DNA from: Campylobacter sp. RM16192
GTDB lineage: Bacteria > Campylobacterota > Campylobacteria > Campylobacterales > Campylobacteraceae
NCBI RefSeq assembly: GCF_004803855.2
Contig: NZ_CP012552.1
Span: 682,001-746,000, forward strand
DNA length: 64,000 nucleotides
Direction: 5' to 3'
Position numbers and translations under genes: made by a program. Shown here piece after piece: positions 46,742-54,726 of this stretch; position 1 is the stretch's first letter; every line of letters starts with the position of its first letter. The notes beneath the pieces were generated by a model. That model had not been told where the DNA came from, did not search any database, and saw only the letters and a program-made list of their open reading frames with translations.

Positions 46742-47962
46742 ATGCGTTTAAAATTTGTTGGTGCTATTGCGCTTGGCGCCGCTTTATTGTTAACCGGTTG
46801 TGCAACTGGCACATCGACTATGTCATCTTCTGCGGCTGCACAAGCTATAGCTACTAAGCCTACAGAGGCTGTACAATCTTTAATAAACAAGCATAAGCTT
46901 GAGGTGGTAGATTATAAATATGCCAGAAGTAAATTAGGCAGCGGTATGAGAGGTGCAACCGAGGCTTTATTTATAGACGCAAGACCTGATAGACACTATA
47001 ATGCTGGAACAATACCTTCTAGTATCCAAATTCATGATACAGACTTTAAAGATCACGTAAAGAGAATAGACGGCACTCCAAAAGATAAAGAGATAATAGT
47101 ATTTTGCCAAGGCTGGGATTGTGCAAAGAGTCCTAAAGTAGCAGCGATGTTAAAAGAGGCTGGATATAAAAATGTAAAACTGTATCAAGCAGGCTATCCT
47201 GAGTGGTCTAAAAAAGATTATATAGAGGTTGGTACAGCTGTAGTTAAAAACGCATTTGATGCTAATGGTGCATTCTTGATAGATGCTAGACCTTATGCTA
47301 AATTTTTAGCCGAGTCTATACCTGGAGCTATCTCTGTAAATGATACAGACATTCCTACTCTTATGGGACGTTTTCCAACAGATAAAAATACACCTATCAT
47401 AACATTTTGCCAAGGATATGATTGCAAAAAATCTCACGTAGTAGCCCAAAAATTGATTTCATTGGGATATACAAAGGTGTCTAACTATTCAGCTGGCGTT
47501 CCTGCGTGGAAGCAAGCCGGACTAAAGACTACTAAAGGCGGAGAGGAGAAAGTTGCTGCCAGTGGAGCTGTAACAAAATTAAGTAAACCGTTTATGGGGC
47601 CTGTTAAAAAGGGATTAGATGAGGGTTCTGTAGATGGCGCTTGGTTTGTAGAAAATTATAAAAAACTCCCAGCCGGTGTAACAATAGTTGACGTAAGAAG
47701 AAGTGATGAGAGAGCTGCTGGATTTGTACCTGGCTCTTTACATGTGTCAATCGAAGAAAATGATACAAAAACATTTTTATCAAAACTTCCTGATACATAT
47801 GTGATATTCCACTGCTCTGCAGGTGGACGCTCTCTTGAGGCTTATGGAAAAGCTAAAAAGGGAGGCTTTGAAAAAGGCCTATATATCGATGCGGCAGTAA
47901 AATGCAAAGGTAAAGAATGTACATTTACTCCAAACGAGCCATTAGATCCAGCTGACTGGTAA
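46742..47962 (+). CDS. Lipoprotein with three rhodanese domains
   Basis: A 406-residue lipoprotein: lipobox LTGC with acylated Cys20, then three rhodanese (sulfurtransferase) domains. Active-site loops are CQGWDCAKS (Cys122, domain 1), CQGYDCKKS (Cys223, domain 2) and CSAGGRS (Cys358, domain 3). Domains 1 and 2 are alike and carry a second Cys in the loop; domain 3 is a short-loop type. Two more cysteines near the C-terminus (388, 393). All three nucleophiles are kept, so a persulfide relay is plausible. Downstream of the SQR gene in a probable two-gene operon; comparable in role to the periplasmic Sud protein of Wolinella (inference). RBS AAAGGAGA. Confidence 0.9.
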   Translation: MRLKFVGAIALGAALLLTGCATGTSTMSSSAAAQAIATKPTEAVQSLINKHKLEVVDYKYARSKLGSGMRGATEALFIDARPDRHYNAGTIPSSIQIHDTDFKDHVKRIDGTPKDKEIIVFCQGWDCAKSPKVAAMLKEAGYKNVKLYQAGYPEWSKKDYIEVGTAVVKNAFDANGAFLIDARPYAKFLAESIPGAISVNDTDIPTLMGRFPTDKNTPIITFCQGYDCKKSHVVAQKLISLGYTKVSNYSAGVPAWKQAGLKTTKGGEEKVAASGAVTKLSKPFMGPVKKGLDEGSVDGAWFVENYKKLPAGVTIVDVRRSDERAAGFVPGSLHVSIEENDTKTFLSKLPDTYVIFHCSAGGRSLEAYGKAKKGGFEKGLYIDAAVKCKGKECTFTPNEPLDPADW

Positions 47963-47967
47963 TAAAT

Positions 47968-47996
47968 ATTAGCCGTGCCAAATAGGTGCGGCTAAT
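47968..47996. terminator. Bidirectional terminator hairpin
   Basis: A 12-bp stem with two G:U pairs (ATTAGCCGTGCC / GGTGCGGCTAAT) and a 5-base loop, between the rhodanese gene (+) and arsA-like gene (-, ending 48001). Confidence 0.78.
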
Positions 47997-48000
47997 CTCT

Positions 48001-48969
48001 TTAAAATTCAAAATTTATATTTTTAAGCTCTTCTATTCCTCTTAAATCTTTTGAATTTAGTTTTACTTGTATCTTTTTTGTATTCGGAAGATTTTTATTT
48101 AGTTGAGATAAAATTTCAATCTGTCTATCAACTCTATTTTGCCAAAAATCGCTATTTTGTTCTTTTGGTATTATTTGATTTATAAAAATTCCACCCACAT
48201 TGATAGAAAATTTTTTAAGAGTCTCGTGAGCCCTTAAAGTCTCATAAAGCGGCAATGCTTCTGGTATCATCACAAGATATATTGATGTTAAATTTATATC
48301 TTGTAAAATTTTATTTGCTCTTAAAAATAGGCTTTTTCTCTCTTCTAGTTTTGCTATAGCCTTTTTCCATCTCATCTCTTTGCTTGGAGCAAATGGGTTA
48401 AATTCATATTCTGGTTTATTTTTCCAAAATACCTTGGCTGCGTCTGCTATTTCGTCGCGCTTTTTTTGATGTTTCATGAGTCCTTCGGTCCAAGCTGACA
48501 TCACGCTGGGCATAGCTAAAAGTCTAATTGTATGCCCCGTAGGCGCAGTATCAAAGATTATATGCTCATAATCTTTTCTTTCAACTAAAAGAGAGCAAAT
48601 CTTTTCTAAAAGAGCTGCTTCTTGCGCTCCCGGAGTCTCTTTTGATAGTTCTAAATGCTCTTTTATTTTAGGAAACATCTCCGGCTTCGCGTAGCTTTTT
48701 AAGGTATCCTCTATGTTTTTAAAATGCTCATTTACTATTTCGTCTGGATTAAGTTCTATGGCATCCAAATTTGAGCTTACATTTACTATTTTGCTGCCAA
48801 GTTTTACGTTTAGTGCGTCAGATAGACTATGTGCCGGATCTGTTGATATGATAAGAGTTTTTTTACCTAAATTTGCTAGTTTAGAAGCTATAGATGATGA
48901 TATGGTGGTTTTGCCTACGCCGCCTTTTCCACCGACAAAGATTATAGGCGTGATAGACTCTAGCAGCAT
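48001..48969 (-). CDS. ArsA/Get3 family ATPase
   Basis: A 322-residue single-domain ATPase of the ArsA/GET3 (TRC40) class. The deviant P-loop GGKGGVGKTT (13-22), the switch STDPAHSLSDAL and the signature DTAPTGHTIRLL are clear. The arsenite-binding cysteines of ArsA and the CxxC zinc site of Get3 are absent; I see only one cysteine (KICSLL). No arsenic genes are nearby. Its ATG lies inside the last codons of the preceding CC-ending gene (10-base overlap), and that gene overlaps cstA, so all three are translationally coupled. The cargo is unknown. Confidence 0.9.
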   Translation of the reverse strand: MLLESITPIIFVGGKGGVGKTTISSSIASKLANLGKKTLIISTDPAHSLSDALNVKLGSKIVNVSSNLDAIELNPDEIVNEHFKNIEDTLKSYAKPEMFPKIKEHLELSKETPGAQEAALLEKICSLLVERKDYEHIIFDTAPTGHTIRLLAMPSVMSAWTEGLMKHQKKRDEIADAAKVFWKNKPEYEFNPFAPSKEMRWKKAIAKLEERKSLFLRANKILQDINLTSIYLVMIPEALPLYETLRAHETLKKFSINVGGIFINQIIPKEQNSDFWQNRVDRQIEILSQLNKNLPNTKKIQVKLNSKDLRGIEELKNINFEF

Positions 48970-49217
48970 CCGAAATGCTCTATCAGGGAGTGCTGCATGC
49001 CCATTCTTTTATGCCATGCGTGAAATTCTTCCAGTAAAAATGGCAAAAGCTCCATCGTATAAAAGCTAGCAGGATTTTGTACGCCTAAGCTTTCAGCAAA
49101 AGCCATAAGCATAAAAAAATCATTTTCTTCTTGATAACTCTTTGTTAGCGCACTTCTATAAGGGGCTTGATAGTGTTCATCAAGCCCTTCTAAAAAAGAT
49201 TTTATTTTCTCTATCAT
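48960..49217 (-). CDS. Small CC-ending protein (cory-CC-star type)
   Basis: An 85-residue soluble, helical, acidic protein ending in Gly-Cys-Cys-stop. I recognise it as the cory-CC-star type, small proteins ending in a Cys pair and found near CstA (from memory). The start at 49217 forms an ATGA overlap with the cstA stop; an upstream in-frame start at 49292 would read far into cstA and is rejected. No signal peptide or helix long enough to cross the membrane. The terminal CC could carry a metal, persulfide or be handed to the ArsA-type ATPase encoded next; no function is established. Confidence 0.8.
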   Translation of the reverse strand: MIEKIKSFLEGLDEHYQAPYRSALTKSYQEENDFFMLMAFAESLGVQNPASFYTMELLPFLLEEFHAWHKRMGMQHSLIEHFGCC

Positions 49218-50875
49218 TTTTTTACAAATTCTTTCTTGAGGATAGCAAAGCTCTCTAAGCAGACCATTATAGTAGCGATTAATATAATACAATCAAGGAA
49301 GATTAAAAGCCAATTTCCTTTATTGTAAAAACTTACAAGCTGCAATAGTAGTCCCGCTATTGTAACAAAAAGCAAGAATACTAAAGGTATCAGAGTGTAT
49401 CTTATAGCGCTTCTTTGTCTCATTACCATAACTGTGATAATTAGCAGAGTAAGCCCTGCCATAAGTTGGTTTGTAGTACCAAATAACGGCCATATTATCA
49501 TACCTCCTTTACCATCGATTCCGCCCGCTCCAAATGCAAGAAGCAAGCAAGATCCTACCGCAAAAAGAGTAGCTATATTTCCGTTTTTAAATATGTTTAT
49601 ATTATACACCTCTCCCCACTCTTGAAAGATATATCTTTGAAGCCTAACTCCAGTATCCATAGTAGTTCCGGCAAATAAAGCCGCCATAACTGTTAGCATA
49701 GTAGCCGAGAGCTCAGGACTTAGTCCTATGCCCATACTCATAATCTTACCGCCTCCATCTATAAATGCACCTATTCCACCCTTACCAAATGCGCTATATA
49801 CGGCTTCCCATTCGCTTAAGCTAGCAAACCCTGCTGTTACTGCAAGGATGGCGGCGAGTGCTAGTAATCCTTCTCCTATGGCTCCGAAGTATCCTACAAA
49901 TCTAGCATCAGGTTCGCTCTTTATTTGTTTTGCCGTAGTTCCTGTTGAGACTAAGCCATGAAATCCTGAAATCGCACCACAAGCTATAGTTACAAAAAGT
50001 AGAGGGAACATAGATGGAGTTCCGGCAGGTAAATTTGAATTAAATGCCGGAGCGACTATATCAGGAGATACTACAATAAAAGATAGATAAAGAGCTATAA
50101 GTCCTACAAATAGCTGAAGGCCGTTTATGTAATCTCTTGGTTGAAGCAGCATCCAAACCGGAAGCATGGAAGCAACTGCCGCATAGATAAATAATATCAC
50201 TATCCATGCTGCGTTAGCATCAAGTCCAAGCACATTATCAGGCAACGATATCGGCATACTAGGTCCTATATATATCAGAAAATATAGTGCAATAACACCT
50301 ATTAAAGAAACCAAAGGCAAATTTAATTTAAATTTGTATATCGCCTGTCCTATAAAAAATGCAACCACCAAAGCACCCCATACTGGAACTACTGATGATG
50401 GAGTTTTTATCATCATGCCTGCGATAACAACGGCAAATACGGCATTTACCATAAGTAAAAGCAAGAAGATCACCACCATCATAAGGCTTCTGGCGCGTTT
50501 GCTTAAAATTTGTCCGGAGATTGTGCCTATTGAGTAGCCTTTATTTCTAACACTTGCCCAAATTGCACTCATATCATGAACTCCTGCAAAAAATACAGTT
50601 CCTAATATAACCCATAAAAACGCAGGTGCCCACCCCCAAATAACCGCGATCGCAGGACCCACTATAGGTGCAGCACCCGCAACAGAAGTAAAGTGATGTC
50701 CCCAAAGCACAAATTTGTTCGTCGGAACATAATCTACTCCGTCTTCAAATTCGTGTGAAGGTGTTTTGAAATTCGGATCTAGCCTTAATATCTTTTCGGC
50801 TATAAATTTCGAATATATAAAAAATCCAGCTATAAAGGCTGCAAAGCCTATAAACATGAGGATTAAAGAGTTCAT
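49214..50875 (-). CDS. cstA: CstA family transporter (carbon starvation protein), short form
   Basis: A 553-residue membrane protein with about 15 helices. Family motifs include PTNKFVLWGHHFTSVAGAAPIVGPAIAVIWGWAPA, GVHDMSAIWASVRNKG, GFHGLVSTGTTAKQI and AGTTMDTGVRLQRYI. CstA-type proteins import peptides and/or pyruvate (shown for E. coli and C. jejuni relatives). At 553 residues it is about 150 shorter than E. coli CstA (~700). RBS AAGGAGA. First gene of the cstA / CC-protein / ArsA operon with 4- and 10-base overlaps. Confidence 0.92.
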   Translation of the reverse strand: MNSLILMFIGFAAFIAGFFIYSKFIAEKILRLDPNFKTPSHEFEDGVDYVPTNKFVLWGHHFTSVAGAAPIVGPAIAVIWGWAPAFLWVILGTVFFAGVHDMSAIWASVRNKGYSIGTISGQILSKRARSLMMVVIFLLLLMVNAVFAVVIAGMMIKTPSSVVPVWGALVVAFFIGQAIYKFKLNLPLVSLIGVIALYFLIYIGPSMPISLPDNVLGLDANAAWIVILFIYAAVASMLPVWMLLQPRDYINGLQLFVGLIALYLSFIVVSPDIVAPAFNSNLPAGTPSMFPLLFVTIACGAISGFHGLVSTGTTAKQIKSEPDARFVGYFGAIGEGLLALAAILAVTAGFASLSEWEAVYSAFGKGGIGAFIDGGGKIMSMGIGLSPELSATMLTVMAALFAGTTMDTGVRLQRYIFQEWGEVYNINIFKNGNIATLFAVGSCLLLAFGAGGIDGKGGMIIWPLFGTTNQLMAGLTLLIITVMVMRQRSAIRYTLIPLVFLLFVTIAGLLLQLVSFYNKGNWLLIFLDCIILIATIMVCLESFAILKKEFVKK

Positions 50876-51063
50876 ACAATCTCCTTTTGCTTAGAATTTA
50901 GAGAGATTATAATTAAAATGATCTTTAAAATTTTATAAAACTATCTTAACTATATCAAAAGGATATGTAATTTTACTAAAATTACACAATCTTATTATAA
51001 ATATTATATTTTTTAACTAATCTTTAAAAATGTTTTATAATCTAAGTTTTTAAGCATATAAAT

Positions 51064-51089
51064 TTTAAGAGAACCGAAACTCTCTTAAA
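51064..51089 (-). terminator. Terminator of the katA-ankyrin operon
   Basis: A 9-bp stem TTTAAGAGA / TCTCTTAAA with an 8-base loop, ten bases beyond the ankyrin gene stop on the minus strand, followed on that strand by AATTTAT. Confidence 0.65.
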
Positions 51090-51098
51090 TTTGGAATA

Positions 51099-51590
51099 CT
51101 ATGAAGCTTTCTTGCTAAAAAGAGATAGCAAATTTGAGCTTATCTTAGCTAGCAGGCTTGGCTTTTTATTTACGCTTAGCAGGTATTTTGCCACTTCGCT
51201 TCTACCAAACATCACGGCAAAAGTGTGAGGCGTAGCTCCCATGCCGTTGTTTGCGTTTATGTCCGCACCCGCTTCAACTAGAGCCTTTACCACATCTAAG
51301 TATCCCTTAAATGCAGCTCCCGCAAGGGGAGTTTGCCCTCTGTCGTTTCTTTCATCTACCAGTGCGCCGTTTGCTATTAGCATTTTTACGGTATTTATGG
51401 AGTTATTATAGCTTGCAAGCATTAAGAGCGTATCGCCTTTAGCGGATTTTAAATTCACATTTAGTCCCGCTTTTATCATCTTTTCAAGCTCGCTAACTTC
51501 ATCTTTTCTTGCAAAATCAAGCGCCATGAGGCAAAGTTCGTTATACCTTGCCTCTTCTTCTTTGCTAATCTCTAAATTTTGATCGTTCAT
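51099..51590 (-). CDS. Ankyrin-repeat protein paired with catalase
   Basis: A 163-residue cytosolic protein with about four ankyrin repeats (KGDTLLMLASYNNSINTVKMLIANGALVDERNDRGQTPLAGAAFKGYLDVVKALVEAGADIN...). It begins three bases after the katA stop. C. jejuni has the same pair (Cj1385 katA, Cj1386), where the ankyrin protein is reported to help haem reach catalase; the same role is inferred here. The C-terminus after the repeats is basic. Confidence 0.92.
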   Translation of the reverse strand: MNDQNLEISKEEEARYNELCLMALDFARKDEVSELEKMIKAGLNVNLKSAKGDTLLMLASYNNSINTVKMLIANGALVDERNDRGQTPLAGAAFKGYLDVVKALVEAGADINANNGMGATPHTFAVMFGRSEVAKYLLSVNKKPSLLAKISSNLLSLFSKKAS

Positions 51591-51593
51591 AGC

Positions 51594-53024
51594 TTATTTC
51601 TTAAGTGCAGCTTTAACGCCTGCTGCATAAGCCGGTGAAATTTTCTCAAAATGTCCAAGTGCGCGCTCAACTATGAAGTCGCTTACTCCGCACATACTCT
51701 CTGCTATGTTGTTAAATAGCTGAGATTTTTGAGAGTCGTTCATTAGGTTAAACAGATCTCTTGGTTGGCTGTAGTAATCGCTATCTTCGGCTCTATGATC
51801 GTGTCTTTGCATTACTCCTTCAAGAGCGATGTCAGGCTCTAGGAAGTCTTTGTTTTCTTTAGCACCGCCAAAGCTGTTTGGCTCATAGTAAGCCTTGTCT
51901 TCTATATCATACATGCCGTTATTCATAGCGCCGCCAACCGTGTAAGTGCCTATCTCGTTTATAGGTTGATTAACTTTAAGCTGCGCATAGTGAGTTCCGA
52001 TTCTGTATCTTTGAGCGTCAGGATAGCTGAAAATTCTAGCTTGAAGCATCTTATCAGGGCTAAAGCTGATGCCGGGAACTATGTTTGACGGGCTAAATGC
52101 CGCTTGCTCAACTTCGTTGAAGTAGTTTTTAGGGTTTTCATTTAGAGTCATAACACCTACTTCAATCAGTGGGAAATCCTTATGAGACCATGTTTTAGTT
52201 AGGTCAAACGGGCTAAAAGGTAGTTTTTTAGCTTGCTCGTCAGTCATGATTTGGATCTTGAAATCCCAGCTTGGGAAATTGCCTTTTTCTATATTTTCGT
52301 ATAGATCTCTTTGGTGGCTCTCTCTGTCGTTTGCAACGATATCAGCCGCTTCTTTGTTAGTTAAATTTTTAATTCCTTGGCGTGATTTGAAGTGGAATTT
52401 CACCCAAAATCTCTCGCCGTCTTTATTAATTAAGCTATAAGTATGGCTTCCAAATCCGTGCATAGTTCTGTAGCTTGCAGGAATTCCTCTATCGCTCATT
52501 AGGATCGTTACTTGGTGAAGTGTTTCAGGGCTTAAGCTCCAAAAATCCCATGCCGCTTCGTTTGAGCGTAGGTGTGTGCGAGGATCTCTCTTTTGAGTAT
52601 GGATGAAATCAGGAAATTTGTAAGCATCTCTTAAGAAAAATACAGGAGTGTTGTTTCCTACTAAGTCCCAGTTACCTTCTTTTGTATAAAATTTAATTGC
52701 AAATCCTCTTACATCGCGCTCTGCATCAGCAGCTCCCGCTTCGCCTGCAACTGTCGAAAAGCGTAAAAATAGCTTTGTTTTCTCGCCTTTTTGAAGAACT
52801 TTAGCCTTTGTATATTTAGATATGTCGTTAGTTATCTCAAGTACGCCGTATGCGCCGCTACCTTTAGCGTGAACCGTTCTTTCAGGGATTCTCTCTCTGT
52901 TTTGGTGAGCAAGTTTTTCGATTAGTTGATAATCTTGCATCATAACGCCGCCACGAGCACCTGCCGTTAGCGAGTTTTGGTTGTCGGCGATTGGATTGCC
53001 TGAAGTAGTTGTTAGTTGTCTCAT
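51594..53024 (-). CDS. katA: Catalase (clade 3 small-subunit haem catalase)
   Basis: A 476-residue monofunctional catalase. The distal His52 ([13 protein letters not shown]), Asn in the [24 protein letters not shown] region and the proximal haem ligand Tyr in [15 protein letters not shown] are present. It disproportionates hydrogen peroxide in the cytoplasm. RBS AAGGAAA. Its promoter lies in the AT-rich gap up to 53303; C. jejuni katA is controlled by PerR, and a related control here is an inference. Full length. Confidence 0.97.
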   Translation of the reverse strand: MRQLTTTSGNPIADNQNSLTAGARGGVMMQDYQLIEKLAHQNRERIPERTVHAKGSGAYGVLEITNDISKYTKAKVLQKGEKTKLFLRFSTVAGEAGAADAERDVRGFAIKFYTKEGNWDLVGNNTPVFFLRDAYKFPDFIHTQKRDPRTHLRSNEAAWDFWSLSPETLHQVTILMSDRGIPASYRTMHGFGSHTYSLINKDGERFWVKFHFKSRQGIKNLTNKEAADIVANDRESHQRDLYENIEKGNFPSWDFKIQIMTDEQAKKLPFSPFDLTKTWSHKDFPLIEVGVMTLNENPKNYFNEVEQAAFSPSNIVPGISFSPDKMLQARIFSYPDAQRYRIGTHYAQLKVNQPINEIGTYTVGGAMNNGMYDIEDKAYYEPNSFGGAKENKDFLEPDIALEGVMQRHDHRAEDSDYYSQPRDLFNLMNDSQKSQLFNNIAESMCGVSDFIVERALGHFEKISPAYAAGVKAALKK

Positions 53025-53059
53025 AATTTTTTCCTTTTAATAAAATTTATTATTTCAGA

Positions 53060-53065
53060 ATTATA
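53060..53065 (-). promoter_or_regulatory. -10 box of katA
   Basis: Minus-strand TATAAT about 36 bases upstream of the katA ATG, in a strongly AT-rich stretch. PerR/Fur-type boxes in such DNA cannot be told from background by eye; none is claimed. Confidence 0.42.
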
Positions 53066-53303
53066 CTTATTTAAAATAAAATATTTCTTAATTAATAAAA
53101 ATTATTGTTAAGCTTTTTTTGGAAAATTTTAAAAGATAAAAATAAATTTAAAAAGTACTTCTGTTTTGATATTTTTTGTAGTAGGCGTAGGCAAATATAT
53201 TGTATTTTAGGATTTTTTGAATGCTTTATAGTTTTTTACTGCAAAGCCATAGGCTGAAATTTATGCAAATTTTTATATAATCATAATTTTTTTAAGGGTG
53301 ATT

Positions 53304-54680
53304 ATGAAAAATAGAGGATCTTGGAGTTCAAGACTTACATATATATTAGCAGTTGCAGGTGCTACGGTTGGATTTGGCGCAACTTGGCGTTTTCCATATC
53401 TTGTAGGACAAAATGGAGGCGGAGCTTATGTGCTCATTTTTTGCTTGGCAATGATAGTTATAGGCATACCTATGATACTTGTTGAAAACGCTATTGGAAG
53501 AAGGCTTAAAGTAAATGCAGTAGATGCGTTTGGCGGTAGCGTAAATGGAAAAAATATATCAAAATACTGGAAAATAGTCGGTGCAATGGGCCTTATCGGT
53601 GCCTTTGGGATCATGGCTTATTATATGGTTATAGGCGGCTGGGTATTAAACTATATAACACAAATAATATCTGGTACTCTTGATCTGTCAAATATTATAG
53701 ATTTAAAGACCACAAGTGCCTTTTATGATAAAAATATCATAAATAATCCATTAGCTATCGGTTTGGCTACTTTCGTTTTTGTACTTGTTAATTATATAAT
53801 CTTGGTCCAAGGCGCTGTTAACGGTATAGAAAAAGCTGCAAAATACCTTATGCCTATCTTATTTTTACTTATGATTATTATGGTAATTAAAAATATCACG
53901 CTTGATGGTGCTGTAAATGGAATTAAATTTTATCTGACTCCTGATTTTTCAAAGATTAATATGAAGCTTTTTATAGATGTGCTTGGACAAGTGTTTTTTG
54001 CGCTATCTTTAGGTTTTGGTGTGATGATTACTCTCTCAAGTTTTGTGAAAAAAGATGAGGAGTTGGTTAAAATTTCAATTATAACCGGTATTTTAAATAC
54101 TCTTATAGCTGTGCTGGCAGGATTTATGATATTTCCATCTCTTTTTACATTTGGAATTGAGCCAGATGCCGGTCCTAGCCTTGTATTTAAGAGCTTGCCG
54201 ATAGTGTTTTCTCATATGCCTTTTGGAAGCTTTTTTGCTATTGCGTTTTTTACTCTGCTTATGATAGCCGCGCTTACGACTTCTTTGCCTATATACGAGG
54301 TTTTGATAACTACTTTACAAGAAAAGATGGGCGTAGCTCGCAAAAAAACTATACTTTTAGTGCTTGGTCTGATATTTTTAATAGGAAATTTACCGTCTTT
54401 GATGGCTACTAATTTACTTTCTGATATTGCTATTTTTGGTAAAAACATTTTTGATGCTTACGATGCCATAAGTGCAACCATATTTTTCGTACTTACCTCT
54501 CTTGGATGCGCTATATTTGTAGGCTGGGTTTTAAAAGATGAGGCAAAGGCTGAAATTTCACAAGGTAGTCAAAATTATACAAAAGTAATAAATTTTTGGT
54601 TTTTATACGTAAAGTACATTATTCCTTTTATAATCTTAGTCGTATTTGTCAGTAGCTTTTATGATAATTTCTTGAAATAA
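53304..54680 (+). CDS. SNF (NSS) family Na+-dependent transporter 2
   Basis: A 458-residue Na+-coupled symporter with 11-12 helices and the family N-terminus (SWSSRLTYILAVAGATVGFGATWRFPYLVGQNGGGAYVL). The ATG at 53304 follows TAAGGGTG; an in-frame GTG at 53298 is the only other nearby option. It keeps the unwound-TM1 region (GATVGFGATWRFPYL) of LeuT-like proteins. Distantly related to the one at 41340, so the two are not recent duplicates. Substrate undetermined, probably an amino acid. Confidence 0.92.
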   Translation: MKNRGSWSSRLTYILAVAGATVGFGATWRFPYLVGQNGGGAYVLIFCLAMIVIGIPMILVENAIGRRLKVNAVDAFGGSVNGKNISKYWKIVGAMGLIGAFGIMAYYMVIGGWVLNYITQIISGTLDLSNIIDLKTTSAFYDKNIINNPLAIGLATFVFVLVNYIILVQGAVNGIEKAAKYLMPILFLLMIIMVIKNITLDGAVNGIKFYLTPDFSKINMKLFIDVLGQVFFALSLGFGVMITLSSFVKKDEELVKISIITGILNTLIAVLAGFMIFPSLFTFGIEPDAGPSLVFKSLPIVFSHMPFGSFFAIAFFTLLMIAALTTSLPIYEVLITTLQEKMGVARKKTILLVLGLIFLIGNLPSLMATNLLSDIAIFGKNIFDAYDAISATIFFVLTSLGCAIFVGWVLKDEAKAEISQGSQNYTKVINFWFLYVKYIIPFIILVVFVSSFYDNFLK

Positions 54681-54726
54681 ATTTACAAAACAAGGGTAAT
54701 ATTTTAGAATTTTAGAAAGGAATGAG

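Noticed and set aside
48001-48969. Arsenite-pump ATPase role
   Set aside because: No ArsB/ArsR/ArsC nearby and the arsenite-binding cysteines are missing.
49218-49292. Upstream start for the CC-ending protein inside cstA
   Set aside because: It would read through cstA sequence in another frame; the 49217 ATG makes a standard ATGA overlap.
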